A DNA stretch of 64,000 nucleotides from Massospora cicadina (GCA_022478985.1 JAKSZP010014543.1:1-64000), one strand, 5' to 3'; shown: positions 12,001-23,856, numbered from the stretch's first letter. The notes: generated by a model not told the origin, from the sequence alone. A program made the numbers and translations.

Positions 12001-15000
12001 TAATTGGCTCTGGGGCATCTAATTCCGCTCCTCTGCACTAAGCAAATATGCTCAAGGTTGGATTGTTGAGGGTCCCTCCATTGCGGATCCCCAAATTACG
12101 TTGCCAGAGCTTTAATGTCCTAGTGTGTAAGCTAGCTGACAACTCCCCAAGCCCAAGCTGTTTGCCCATGACCACATCCGCCTCTCCTGAATAGGAAACC
12201 CATGCCTTCTTTCCCTACACCTAGCTTTTAAGGCAACTGCCTCTGAAAGGACAGTTGTTGGTTCATTTTCACATTTTCATTTTAAATAAATCTGATTATC
12301 TTCCATGAGAATCTATTCTGAATACTCCGCCTGTTTTCCAAGATTTTCCATAAATACCAACCAAATACACTGCTTTTGCATTTTAGGTCCAATGGTCATT
12401 GACTGGCTACAGTTCTGCCTCCCTCTCTGCAAGAGAATCAGATAATTTGGAATAATTTGCCCTTCATAATAATGGTAATTTAGCACAAGTTTGACGAAAT
12501 GAGGCCTTCACCTCTAATTGCATTTCTCTGTTTGGAGGTGAGTAATGCCCATCCTTGCAACTTCAAGAAGGTAACCAGGTACTGGATCATCTGGGCTACC
12601 TTGTTATGGGCCAATCTGGCCCAAACTACTTTATTCAATTTCTATGCAGCTCCAATGACATTTCCAACCTATTGACCTATTGAAAAACCCCACAACAGGC
12701 GTGAGGTGAAGCCCAAAGCCTCTCAACAATTAAAACAGATCAAAAAAATTTGATTTGCAAACTAATCAACATTTCCAAAATCTTGAAAATTTAAATGATT
12801 TCAGAGTCTTTATCATAATGGAACTGAACCAGAAAATTTGGAAACAGAGCCCAAAGGTCACCAACTGCAAACCCCAGATTATTGGTTATCCTCCTTGTCT
12901 CTTCCACCCTTATGAGATTCCCCCACAAGACCTGCAGTTGCCCTCATTGCAGCCATTTGTTTGTCAATGGGGCCTATGGTATGTTCTTGAATTTTTATTT
13001 CTCTCACATAAATCATAGGACGTCAATTCTAAAAGTAATCAGAACTGCTATGCCACTGGCAGTCTGGGCTTTCCAGTGGGTTGTTGCAACCATATTGGAA
13101 GCCCAGTCTCACTTTAATCAGCAGGTTCCATGACATCATGGATCTAAAACTTAGAAAATAATAATATCTATTTTTGGTATTTTAGCATTATGACTGGGTA
13201 AATCTAGTATCTATATATTATTCAAAGATTAAAAAATAGATGATTTTGCTTGGGATGCAGTAGATCCTCAGTTATGATCTTGGGTGGAATCAGATTGGAG
13301 GACCAATTTTACTGGTCATTTAGGATTCAGCGGGATGTGATGGAATTAAACTTCAATTAAAATGGTTTACTAGGTCACAGAGGGTTGAGATAGGGTTTAA
13401 AAACTTGCCATGGTGACAAAAGGGCGTATATTTTCTATGAATATTCAGTTGGGAATAGGCTGTGCAGATGGTTTGGCAAAACTAAACGGTCTTATAAGGG
13501 GTGATCTGTGGTGTATAGTATATCAGCACAGGAAAGATGTAAGGTTTGGGTTACTGATGAAGGGGCATCAGTTACGTAGGCCTTGAAACCATGGTGGGTC
13601 ACCCTTTTTAGGACTAAAGAATGGAGTACAGGGTTGGAGCTATATATTACTAATTTATCCTACATATTTTGGTAAAGCACCATAGGGAGAGGTAGGTAGA
13701 ATGCAGCATATTTTGAATGAGCGTTTTATCAACTGTCAGATGTGTACAAGTTTGGAAATGGGGATCTTTTTATGCACCAGGTGAAATGAGGCTGCACGGT
13801 AGTCATTTTAGCAGTAGAATTAAAGGTCATCATAGCCCAAGTAATGATATAAATCAATAAAACTAGCTAGGTATGGCATCCTGGGAATGTGAAATGATGG
13901 TCACATCCTCATAAGGATATAGCACCATACTTGACCAAAGGATTTAGTGCATATAATTATAGGGAAATCACTTGGGCTGCAAGGTACAGGATGGCTTTTT
14001 GCAAGGTGAACTTTAACTCTCTAGGGCATGATAGATGACAGTAATGTTTGGTGGAGTGGATGAGAATGTCCAAGCACAGTTTGAAGCAGGGCAAACACAA
14101 CAGAAGCCGGTGCGCCACCTCACATGGGGTGGTAAATGTCACTTTAGTGGAAATGCCAGGAAAAAAGGAGAAAATGGCATGGAAGCAATTGCAAAAGGAA
14201 AATCTTGCAATAAAAAATAGTTATTGAGAGTATAGTAAATATGAAGTTTCTTAGCTGAAAGTATCTTTGTATACCAACAGTATACAGTGTTTAATTTATA
14301 TCTCTAATGAGTTTCACTATCCCAATCTTGGGGATTTCAGAGCGTGTATCATAGATTAATAGCAGCTTGCGGTCAGTTCCTGCCTGTCCACGTTTTAAAA
14401 ATTTTCATGCAGTCAGATTATTGCATAAAACTGCCATTAATGCATTCAACAAGCATAAATATAAAGAGCAATTCTCTGATCTTGTTTTTAGCTATATTTT
14501 TAATTGCATGTATATGGAGGTAAAAGTTTAGGCTTATAAATTTTTATTGGTATGGTATAGTATGTATGAGATGCCAAGTTAGTGCTACATATATTATTAT
14601 ATTGGCAAAAACATTATCTCATAATAGATAGTAAAGGGAGCTATGAGATAGTATCAATATGACCACTCAGTGATAAAAAAGAGATAGTATCAATATGGTT
14701 CTAGAGGTACAGGTTAGGGGATAGATCTATAATCTTTCTACCAACTGAAGCAGCTTATTCACAAAATTGAATAATACATCCTTCACATATAAGTACCCTA
14801 GATTTATGACAATCTGTAGCAGATATTGATTTATAGATACAACTATTAAAAATCTATATATAAATGGTAATCCATATAGGTAGAAATCATCTAAGGCTAG
14901 ATTAACAAATATAATCAAATTATAAGAGATTTTCTAACTGAAGTTAGTAATATTTCTTGACAGCCTGTCCAACAAGCTTGTTATACTATAAAATTACCTA

Positions 15001-15085
15001 ATACAAGATCTTAAATTCTTACCTGCCATATACAATTATTTCACTAAGTTAACTTTTGTTGAATTTTATAACATGATAAACATGG
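12001..15085. other. AT-rich spacer, nothing recognised
   Basis: Several 60-90 codon ORFs overlap here (for example 12755-13133) but none shows a family motif. Around 14620-14700 the phrase GAGATAGTATCAATATG occurs twice. The block ends at the target-site copy AAGGG of the element at 15091. Confidence 0.3.
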
Positions 15086-15090
15086 AAGGG
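15086..15090. repeat. Target-site duplication (left), AAGGG
   Basis: AAGGG immediately precedes the LTR start TGTTGGTG. The same five bases follow the 3' LTR at 22171-22175. Five bp is the usual size for Ty3/gypsy integrases. Confidence 0.85.
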
Positions 15091-15703
15091 TGTTGGTGAT
15101 ACAACTATGATGACCAAAAATACTCTAGATCAAGATTTGATATCTCAGTCTAATAAGATGGAGAAATCTAGATCTAATATTTCTGATTCTCAATTTGACC
15201 AAAGAAAGACTCTTTGGAGTTATTGACCCCCTAAATTTAATCAACCTAAAGAAACTCAGTAATTTAAGATGGCCAAGCAATTTGAATTGACTAATCATTT
15301 CAAAAGAGCTAGGCCTCGTTAAGAAGATTGATTGCATCCAACTAGAATTCTATTAAATATGATCATCACAATCATTATAATAATAATGATAATCAACAGT
15401 ATTGGTCCTCTGGTAGGAAAGATCTTACCTTGGGCAGATCAAGGAAATCCTCACAAATAACCACTACATTTTCCCTATAAATATCTCTAGTCTTTAATTA
15501 ATAAAGTACCTAAATTCTCATCTTGCGTAGTTTAATTTTGGTATATTTTCTTACAGGATTCTGTATTTCCTATTGGAACCAACTATAGCAATGGAACTAA
15601 TAACTTCATTGCAATTGTGTCAATCTTTGCTAGAGCCATGGAACTAATAATTTTGTAGCCTTCATTGCGCCTGCTTTTTAGAGTTTCTCTCAAAATTCCA
15701 ATA
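15091..15703 (+). repeat. 5' LTR
   Basis: It aligns base by base with 21560-22170. It starts TGTTGGTG and ends ..AATA, where TA replaces the usual CA in both copies. TATAAA at 15477 and AATAAA near 15500 are candidate promoter and polyadenylation signals. It ends one base before the primer binding site. Confidence 0.9.
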
Positions 15704-15704
15704 C

Positions 15705-15722
15705 TGGTGCTCCCTGCCCGTC
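15705..15722 (+). other. Primer binding site
   Basis: TGGTGCTCCCTGCCCGTC begins one base after the LTR. TGG is the complement of a tRNA 3' CCA. The first eight bases recur at the same position in three other elements here (23839, 49657 on the minus strand, 62275), which supports the assignment. Confidence 0.8.
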
Positions 15723-15737
15723 TGCTTCCAAGGCTAC

Positions 15738-17840
15738 ATGGTGAAACATACTTTCATAATGTTGAATTCATCTAGCAAAGTGAGCCCCTCTTCTGAGGAA
15801 TCTATGAGTATCTCCCAATGGGTACACTCAACCTGGCAAGATTTGCCTTCAGCTAATATCAGCCATATTCAATTTCAAGCTTCTATGGACTTGGCCATTG
15901 AGAGCCCTGACCAAACTAATTATCAGATTCAAGCCGCTAATGTAGAGGAAACAGTAAAAGGCTTGATAAGAGGGGCTATCCAGCCTGGTGCTCATCCTAA
16001 TCATGACCGAGCATCTTAAGTTGCTGACAATATGATGAGTTTATACAATTGAGCGGTGTTTTAGCCTACTAAAGTTGGTGTGGCTAGAATGGAACAGTAC
16101 CTCTGGCATTACGTACATCCCGCTATATACCATGTACTCCAGATCTTGGGGTTGCATCACCTCAAGACTCAACGCCAGTTGACTCTGGCACAACAATTTC
16201 ACTCTCAACTATCCTCGTTCTATGAGAGAGCATCTAGCTTTGGACGGGATAATTGTGAAGCAATTCTTAATAATAGAAGAGAGATCAAAGAACTTCATAA
16301 CCAATTGGTGAGAATTGACAATGGTGTTGTGGCCTACATTGGCTAAGAAATCTCACAACAAGGTAGTGATGCTGCTACCCCCATTCAAACCCAAATCTCT
16401 AACCTCAAAGCCGAGATTATGAGACAGTTGGAAATATTGCAAGCCCAAAATGATGACCACTTTAAGGAACTCGACGTGCTCCTCCAACAACTGATCTGAG
16501 TTGTGGATACAAATTTTGAGAAGGTGAATCTAGCCCTTCTGGTCCTCAAGGACCTCTGGGCCCACCTAGTTCTCCGTTGGTAACTCTGGGACCACCAGGA
16601 GAACGTTGTCCTCCTGGTCCAATGGGTCAACAAGGCCCTCTGGGTCCTTCAGGAAGGGATGGGTCACAAGGACCCTCAGGACCTCCAGGTCCCCCAGGCT
16701 CCTCACTTCCAACATACAATTCCAAACCTTCCATGCTCTTAGTATCTCAAGTACAAGCATTAGAAACCCAAATCTGAGCAATAGCTCAAGGATGTTTTCT
16801 ATCCTTGGAAAGTCTTCCAACTGATCTAAACTACTCCTTAATCAATTTACTGGATGGTGTTGAGAATGCACATCAGCTATGCGATGTAAATCAAACTACT
16901 CAAGAAACCTGGTTTGCCTCTTTAACAGCATCCATTGAGCGGTTAGCTGCTAAATGTGAAGTACTTGAGACCAAGCAAAATGAGATGTTGTCTACAATTA
17001 CCAACTTAACCTGTGTGCCTACAAATGACCATCTCAACCAATGGGTCCAAAATCTACAAGATGACGTGAACCACTTAAGATTGCAGGTTAATCAAGTTCC
17101 TCCTCACGCCCATTTTACAGAGTCTGAACCCTCCGAGTCTGGACCTATCACAGTATCAGGTGTACACGTTTTGAACATGGAATCCACCCTCTTCAACCTA
17201 CCTTCAAAGATAAGTTCGAACTGGGTGAAGGTAGCATCCATTCTTTCCTTTTCATATATGATTGTGCCCTGGATGGAGCTACTGATCAGCAGAAGGTCCG
17301 CCACATCACCTCTTGTTTAAGTCTGTTCGCGCAAGAGATCATGGTTCCTTATTTAAAGGTCTGTACTACTTGGACTCAAGTGAAAACTTCCCTCATCAAG
17401 GAATTTGGGAGAGACCAAATCCTCTCCAACCAAAAGCAGGCCTAATTGAATATTTAAATCAAACAAGGAGAGTCTATCCAGGATTTTGCAAAACAATTCT
17501 ACCATGAGGCCCAAACTCTGGCCACTTGCAACTGAATTACCGTTGATGATGCTATATCAGCTGTAATGAGTGCATTCGCTTCTTGCACTCAGTTATTATT
17601 ACATCTGAAGTCCCTAAAATGAAACTTCAGCTCCATTATCGATATTAAGGAAGCACTTATGGAAATCCCTAATGGGGTGGTACATCTGACTTCCTCTAGT
17701 AACCCATGTTCTCACATCCATGCGATGCCACCTAAACCTAAATCCAAGGTGAAGAAGGAGCCGTGTGCTTATTGTGATCTCGTGGGTCATGTGGTGTCTT
17801 AATGTTGGAAAAAACAGGCAGAGGAGTCGAAAAAAGAGGA
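15738..17840 (+). pseudogene. Gag with collagen-like segment between coiled coils
   Basis: The frame starts at ATG 15738. An N-terminal helical part contains YVHPAIYHVLQILGLHH (about 16110), followed by a heptad-rich coil to about 16530. A Gly-X-Y tract lies at about 16540-16708 (runs such as [16 protein letters not shown]). A second coil follows (about 16780-17100), then a retrotransposon capsid-like region in another frame (FKDKFELGEGSIHSFL from 17203). A zinc knuckle CAYCDLVGHVVS-CW sits near 17760-17805. Lesions include TAA 16017, TGA 16497, TGA 16775 and -1 offsets entering the collagen and capsid parts. The same architecture, including YLHNFVHPTIHN and Gly-X-Y, recurs at 62.5-64 kb. A collagen segment is unusual in Gag; its role (a trimeric rod within the particle) is inference. 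Confidence 0.85.
16540..16708 (+). other. Collagen-like Gly-X-Y tract in Gag
   Basis: In one frame glycine recurs at every third codon, with Pro frequent at X and Y. Examples are GPQGPLGPP at the left and [12 protein letters not shown] at the right, with a short SSPLVTL interruption. About 15 triplets are visible. The tract is flanked on both sides by coiled-coil-like sequence, the arrangement seen in many trimeric collagen-like proteins. Confidence 0.85.
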
Positions 17841-18200
17841 GTCAGCACAGGGCACGAGGCTCCCTGTGCTGACCTACCTCAGGTGCCTCAGTCAAGATCT
17901 TTTGATTCTTCTACCGATTGTTATGTGGTATCTGCTCCTAGTGAGCTTGATATCCCTGATGAACTATCCAACAAAGACACTATTTCTGCTTATGCTTCTT
18001 CTTCTACTTCTAATTCTATTCCATTGATTAATCCCTTGGTGTTTTCTATCCCAAACTTTGGCACTGATGTGACCCAGGTGGAAGTCATCAAGCATAAGGT
18101 AAAAATTTTGGCTATCATTGATATGGGATTTCTCATCAATATAATCTCGTCCAAACTTATGAAGAAGATCAAATTGGCGCCGGACTTGAACCATTCCTAA
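17802..18200 (+). pseudogene. Gag end and retropepsin-like protease
   Basis: After the zinc knuckle, a Ser/Asp-rich linker leads to VEVIKHKVKILAIIDMGF followed by NIISSKLMKKI (about 18078-18170). This is the pattern of a Ty3/gypsy aspartic protease (hydrophobics, D-(S/T)-G, then N-x-I-S). The catalytic triplet reads D-M-G, so the Ser/Thr is replaced by Met and the enzyme is probably inactive. The homologous segment at 50866-50960 of the outermost nested element has the same flanks (VEVIIQKLRVL, NIISYKLIMKL). Confidence 0.65.
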
Positions 18201-18564
18201 GACTATGGAACTTCTGGACCTTCCTATACTAAATCTATAGGAGCCTATTTCTCTCTTCTGATGCGTTTTGGGAAGCTGGTTGTGTCAGCCCCTGCAGTGG
18301 TATTGGATAAAAACTGCTACGATCTGCTCTTGGGAACTAAATTTCTCACTAATTTTGATGCAATCATCAGTCTTAAGGACAAATACTTATCTTTAATTAG
18401 GTATTGGGTATCTTTAATTCTACATGATGTTCCCAATAACAAAGGCAAACTTAAGCGACGTGTCTGCTTACTGGAATACCCCACTTTTTATCTCACATCT
18501 CAAATACTGAATCCTGGGTCCAAGGACTATACTTCCATCTTCATCAGTTTGTGCCACCGAGGGA

Positions 18565-19068
18565 ATGCTGCTATATTCTCACTCTCCAATTACCATTCCC
18601 CCTAAAGCTCAAGTCATCATTGATACAGGAGCTCAAGTATTTGTACCCAGTGATCATGTGTTAGAGATCCTTGGTAACCCAAATCCTTCTCATTTGGAGG
18701 CTTTACCTTGCCCTAGCATACTTGATCCTGCCTATGATGGAACTGTTTTGGTTCTATTGGCTAATCTCACTTCTCAACCAATGCAATTAAATCGCAATAA
18801 TCCCATCACCTATGTGAGGCCTACTCCTGTGAGTGACTTATTGTCCATCTCAGGATGTGGAGATCTATGCAAATTTGGACTGGAAGATCCCCCTATCATT
18901 GCCATAATTGATGTCAAATCTGGGGATTCATTCACTTCAGAACAACAGCTGGAGGCTGAGGCTCTGATTAAAGAATACGCGGATATCCTTGCTCAAGGTC
19001 CTGGAGATTTTGGCCTAATGAAAGAGGTACAGCATCAGGTGAAAACTGGGGATACTCCCCCTATCTGA
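18565..19068 (+). pseudogene. dUTPase-like domain and start of RT polyprotein
   Basis: The segment reads PPKAQVIIDTGAQVFVPSDH, then ILDPAYDGTVLVLLANLTSQP, then NNPITYV. Spacing and wording match the dUTPase fold core: a beta strand with IDTG-x-x-V-x-(I/V)P, the catalytic-motif-3 region (I)D-x-(A/G)Y-x-G-x-(I/V)-x-V-x-L-x-N, and the G/N-x-x-I-x-x strand. In dUTPases motif 3 binds deoxyuridine; here D and Y are kept. Motifs 2 (GRSS-like) and 5 were not recognised, so it may be a degenerate dUTPase. The IDTG could be mistaken for a second aspartic protease, but the following strand pattern favours dUTPase. The last 40 codons enter the RT N-terminus (EALIKEYADILAQGPGDFG). The frame stops with TGA at 19066-19068. 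Confidence 0.6.
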
Positions 19069-20340
19069 GCTCGACCATATTGCAAATCTAAAGTTGAGGA
19101 GGCTCAGGTCTCAGTGGAGCTGAAGCAACTTCTCGATGCTGGACTATTAACGCCTTCTAAAAGTCCCTGGGATTCCCCTCTACTACTCATCCAAAAGAAA
19201 GATGGGGGCCACCGAGTAGTTATGGACTATTGTCAACTTAATGCTGTTACTCAGAAGGATTCTAATCCTCTTCCTCATACAGACGATTCCTTGAGGCTAT
19301 TGTCTGGTTCCCAATATTTCTCAGCTATGGATCTTGTGAGCGTTTATTAGCAAATTGATCTTGCCCTGGAAGACCATCAAAAATGTGCTTTGATCTCTAA
19401 TGAGGGGCTATTTGAGCCTACTTGTATGCCGCAGGGGCTTTGCAATGCCCATGCTACGTTTCAACGAGCCATGGATGGCTTGTTTGGGGATTTGAAGCTT
19501 TTGTGTGTTTTAGTCTATCTAGATTATTTTACTGTTTTTTCACGAACTTTTAATGAGCATTTGGCTCATTTATGGAAGTTTTTGGCTGATTGCATCATAA
19601 TTCTTTTTAAGCTTAAACCCTTGAAGTGTGTTTTTAAGACTTGATGGAATTTTTAGGGCATAAGGTTTATTGTGAGGGTATTTTACCTTTATCTAATAGG
19701 GTACAAGCTATTTTGGACATGCCTGTTCCTAAAAGATTGCGCAATATCCAAGTATTTTTAGGAATGGTCGGTTATTACCAACAATTCATCCCCCATTTTG
19801 CAGAAATTTTAGAGCCTTTAATTTATTTATTGCATAAAGAAGTTCCTTTTGTATGGCTAGATTCCCAGCAACAATCCTTTAATCTGTTGCGCCAAGCCCT
19901 AATGAGTGCACCTATCTTATCCCATCCTGACTTTTCCAAACCCTTTATTCTATTTACCAATGCCAGTGATATTGCTATTGGAGCCATTCTGGCTCAACAT
20001 GATACCAATATGGTCGATCACCCCATTGCATACTATAGTAAAACCCTATCTAATGCCAAACGCAATTATAGCATTACAGAGAGAGAATGCCTCACTGTTT
20101 TGGCCGCTATCAAGCATTTCCGCCCCTATCTATATGGCAAGCATTCACTATTGCGATTGATCACGCTTCCCTTAAGTGGTTGCAACAAATGAAGTATCCT
20201 GATGGGCACTTAGCCAGATGGGCGTTAAAGCTCCAAAATTATGATTTTACCATGCAACATTACGCTGGGGCTATACATCAAAACGCTGATGGCCTTTCTC
20301 AATTGCCTATTTTAACGTTATTCTCTGCAGAGGAGGATTG
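19069..20340 (+). pseudogene. Reverse transcriptase and RNase H
   Basis: RT fingers and palm are seen as LLLIQKKDGGHRVVMDYCQLN (19180-19245), FSAMDLVSVY (about 19318) and MPQGLCNAHATFQRAMD (about 19420). The active-site box reads VYLDYFTV (19513-19536) instead of Y(L/I)DDI, so the second catalytic Asp is Tyr. After a slip at about 19640 the thumb (FLGMVGYYQQFIPHF) and RNase H follow. There FTNASDIAIGAIL (about 19950) has Asn in place of the first catalytic Asp, while ITEREC and IDHASLKWL are kept in two frames. A TAG stop interrupts VY-QIDL at 19348. It is catalytically dead by sequence. Confidence 0.9.
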
Positions 20341-21582
20341 CATTTATGACCTGATCGGTAGACCTGAGCTCTGGTTCCATGAATCTAAGGATGTTGTTTC
20401 AAAGTTACAATCCTTAACTGAAGGCACTCAGGTCAAAGAAGGTTCACTATACAAAAAGTTTGGATCTAAGTGGCTGCCCTTTATTTGGCCTTCTGCAAGG
20501 ACTGACACTATCATGGAAGCCCACCAAACTGTAGGTCATGGAGCTGTCGCTAAGACCCTCCAATGGTTAAAGAATCATTGTTACTTGGATAACATGCTGG
20601 AATCCATACATGATGTTCTAGTGTCATGCCTTAAATGGCAACAACAAAGTGGAGGAAATCCGATGTTCCAACACCAAATTATAGGACCTTCTGAACCCTT
20701 CTCTACTGTGAGTACTGATGTGGTAGGTCCTCTCCCTACGGCCACCTATGGATATTGATTTATTCTATTAGCTATCAATCATTTTTTTAAATGGATTGAA
20801 GCTATCTCAGTCTCCACGGTCACCGCCAAGGCTACAGCATCTTTCCTTTTTAAACAAGTTTTCACCAGGCATGGCAGCCCAAAAGTCCTGTTATCAGATA
20901 ATGGGACCAATTTCATATCTCAGGTGGTAGCTGAGCTTACCAAATTAATGGGTACCTACCAGTCATTCACATCCCCATATAATCCTTCCACTAATGGTGC
21001 CATTGAATGAGCCAATGGTACTCTCATAGCATTTTTCAAAAGATGGCTTCCAATGATCCTAGTATGTGAAACCTTTACTTACCCAGTGCGATGTTAGATT
21101 ATAGAGTTAGCTACCATTGTATTATTGGAATGTCTCCATTTAAAGCTTTATATGGTCGGGAACCTATCCTCCCTTCAAGTGTACAACCTATACTTGAAGA
21201 GGCCACCCCGCAAACCACTGATTTAGCAATGAGGAGATTGGCTGATAATATAATTCAATTACAAAAATTAGCTTCAAGTTCTCTTGCTGCTACCACCTTG
21301 AAGGAAGGAACCCATAATAACGCTAGTAGACCTACGTTACCAGAATATCAAGTTGGAGACCTTGTACTCTTCTACCACCATAGGCTGGGAGGAAGAATTC
21401 ATAAACTGGACCCCTTATGGGCTGGTCCTTACTGTATTATTTATCATCGGGGTGTTGAATACTCCATTGCCTCTATTGATACTGGTACTGTAATCAATAG
21501 AGTGCATAGTAGGTTTCTTTGCAAGTATGTGCCCCCTAAGCAAGATCTTGAGGGGGCATTGTTGGTGAAACAACTAGGATGA
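20340..21582 (+). pseudogene. Integrase
   Basis: The zinc-binding part is HQTVGH (about 20522) followed by VSCLKW (about 20620), where the second Cys of the pair is Trp. The catalytic core shows STDVVGPLP (about 20712) and LLSDNGTNFISQ (about 20889), then NGAIE-ANGTL (about 20995) with the Glu kept and a TGA directly after it. The C-terminal region from 21091 contains YHCIIGMSPFKALYGREP and DPLWAGPYCI, a GPY-type motif. The reading frame continues to 21582, across the polypurine tract into the LTR. No chromodomain was seen. Confidence 0.88.
21550..21556 (+). other. Polypurine tract
   Basis: GAGGGGG sits three bases upstream of the 3' LTR start (21560) and would prime plus-strand DNA synthesis. 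It overlaps the integrase coding frame. Confidence 0.75.
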
Positions 21583-22170
21583 CCAAAAATACTCTAGATC
21601 GAGATTTGATATCTCAGTCTAATAAGATGGAGAAATGTAAATCTAATATTTCTGATTCTCAATTTGACCAAAGAAAGACTCTTCAGAGTTATTGACCCCC
21701 TAAATTTAATCAACCCAAAGAAACTCAGTAATTTGAGATGGCCAAGAAATTTGAATTGACTAATCATTTCAAAAGAGCTAGGCCTCGTTAAGAAGGTTGA
21801 TTGCATCCAACTAGAATTCTATTAAATATGATCATCACGATTATTATAATAATAATGATAATCAACAGTATCAGTCCTCTGGTAAGAAAGATCTTACCTT
21901 GGGCAGATCAAGGAAATCCTCACAAAGAACCACTACATTTTCCCTATAAATATCTCTAGTCTTTAATTAATAAAGTATCTAAATTCTCATATTGCGTAGT
22001 TTAATTTTGGTATATTTTCTTACAGGATTCTGTATTTCCTATTGGAACCAACTATAGCAATGGAACTAATAACTTCATTGCAATTGTGTCAATCTTTGCT
22101 AGAGCCATGGAACTAATAATCTTGTAGCCTTCTCGCGCCTTCTTATATAATTTCTCACAAATTTTAAATA
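21560..22170 (+). repeat. 3' LTR
   Basis: Direct copy of 15091-15703, followed by the target duplication AAGGG at 22171. Differences between the copies are mostly C/T and G/A. Confidence 0.9.
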
Positions 22171-22175
22171 AAGGG

Positions 22176-22486
22176 TGTTATGCCAAATAGTCCTCTCTGC
22201 TACCATCTTAATCTGCACATATTTATTTTAACAAATGGTTAAGTTTTGGTACAGTGTCAGTCCTTAATTAAATATCTTAGGAGGTCAATCTTTGATATCC
22301 TAATTTGCAACATATCAGATTATTAGACAAAGTTTTAGTTTTAAAATTGATTAAGTCAATGTGAACAATCTCACTTTATATTATTGTCATATTAGAATCT
22401 GTAGTCATTTATTGTAACTGGTAATCCCCTGCTAGTTTTTGACAGTGTCATATCAATTGCTAGTAGTCAAAATTATGTACATTTGG
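22176..22486. other. Short AT-rich spacer between two elements
   Basis: About 310 bp separate the two LTR elements. No ORF or repeat was recognised. Confidence 0.4.
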
Positions 22487-23836
22487 TGTCAGATTCTGTG
22501 GTTGACTCAAAAATAAACCCTTCAACAACCTACAAATTGGGCCAATTTTCCCTCCTAATGCTATAACTATTAACATAAGTAAACCCTAATACAATAAAAC
22601 AGCTCAGGTTGATTATTGCAACATGGACTTAGAATATTACTAAAGCTTGGGCTGAATACCCCTGCACATTTAGGCCAATCTTCTCTGAAACTACTCAAGT
22701 GGGTCAATCAACTCAACGTCAGTCAACTAAATATCTATTGGTATCTCAGGCTAAATACATTCACGCAGTTGAGCTGATTATTGCTGCCTCAAACCTCAGC
22801 AACCAGTCTCAATTAATTGGGACCAATATTAAGAAATTATACAAAAATTGTTTGGGACCAACCCAAAGTTTATTGTTTGAAAACCCATGGACAATCAGAA
22901 GAAAGAAAAATGGAATCAATAACCCGCCTTAGGGCATATTTGTATGTCAGTATGCATAATCAGCATGATAGCACTTACACATGGACTGCCCAAATGGGAG
23001 TACCTAGTGCTACCAAGAGGGACAGTTGACATCCCAATTAGGAAGTTTTTTACATCAGCAGTTTGATGAAAACATATTTGGAGATGGTCCTAAGATAATT
23101 TTCATATGTCAATACATGTAACTGGTACAATAGCACTTACACATAGACTGCCCAAATGGGAGTACCTAGTGCTATTGAGAGGAGCCTGCTGATGTCCCAA
23201 TTATGGGTATGTCATCTACTTTAATCGATGCAAGATTCTCACAGAAGGTGTAATTCATCAGCAATATGATGAAATTCAAATCAAGAAGTTCATAGGACAA
23301 TTTTGCATGCTTTTATTGCAATTTTTGTACCTGAAATCCTCCCAATTTTGAGAGTTTGCCACTAATAAACCTAAGAAAAGGTTTCAGTTGTATCAGTTCA
23401 AGGGCCAAACTGAGGTGGTAAAATATCTGTTGAAACTTTGTGCTCAAATATGGCCAGAAGATGCCCTAGAAGGATAAATACCAGCGCCTGGCCTAATGAA
23501 TAATTATCAAATATTCTAGTCTAGTAAAGTTCTATTTTATTTAATCCTCTTTCCAATTTTTATCCTAAATTACTTTTGTAGAGTGTCAGCAAGCTGGGAT
23601 CTCAAAATCCACAATTTGTATAAAAACCTGCCTTGGAAGAAGTTCCCAATTATGTTGGAAAAATTATGCCCAAAATTGACCAGAAGAGTTGAGACTATTT
23701 TAATCTGCCTAGTGAGTTTATGAACAGTTTGAATACTGTAAACCACTGGCAAGATTAAGGATCAATTAAAGGAACTTTGTCTCAATTAAACATGCAGGAT
23801 AACAATTATCAAGTGAGCGGTTCTCAAATTTTGACA
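22487..23836 (+). repeat. 5' LTR of gag-only element
   Basis: It starts TGTCAGATTC and ends TTTTGACA; the same ends occur in the copy at 26271-27622. Within the LTR a unit of about 160-200 bp is present twice in tandem (about 22938-23100 and 23102-23306). The two units share ATAGCACTTACACAT and CTGCCCAAATGGGAGTACC. Confidence 0.9.
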
Positions 23837-23838
23837 AC

Positions 23839-23856
23839 TGGTGCTCACTCAAAACT
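23839..23856 (+). other. Primer binding site
   Basis: TGGTGCTCACTCAAAACT starts two bases after the LTR. The first ten bases match the site at 62275 and the minus-strand site at 49657. Confidence 0.8.

Larger units (their letters stand above)
15091..22170 (+). mobile_element. Full-length Ty3/gypsy element with collagen-Gag and dUTPase-like domain
   Basis: The element is bounded by direct LTRs (15091-15703 and 21560-22170) and flanked by the 5-bp duplication AAGGG (15086-15090 and 22171-22175). It is about 7.1 kb long. Order: LTR, primer binding site, gag (helical region, coiled coil, collagen-like segment, coiled coil, capsid-like domain, zinc knuckle), protease, dUTPase-like domain, reverse transcriptase, RNase H, integrase, polypurine tract, LTR. 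The order PR-RT-RH-IN defines Ty3/gypsy. By eye the LTRs differ at roughly 5 percent of positions, mostly transitions. In-frame stops, several frameshifts and catalytic substitutions make it defective. Confidence 0.92.

Noticed and set aside
16500..16540. Possible programmed -1 frameshift between the Gag coil and the collagen tract; both collagen-Gag elements show a -1 offset at this point and A-AAT-TTT lies at 16511.
   Set aside because: After a -1 slip at 16511-16517 the next codon is TGA, and both elements carry many random indels. The shared offset has a one-in-three chance of coincidence.
18630..18660. Second aspartic protease, because of IDTGA.
   Set aside because: The downstream pattern (DPAYDG, VLLAN) and the presence of a protease remnant at 18078-18170 fit a dUTPase fold better.
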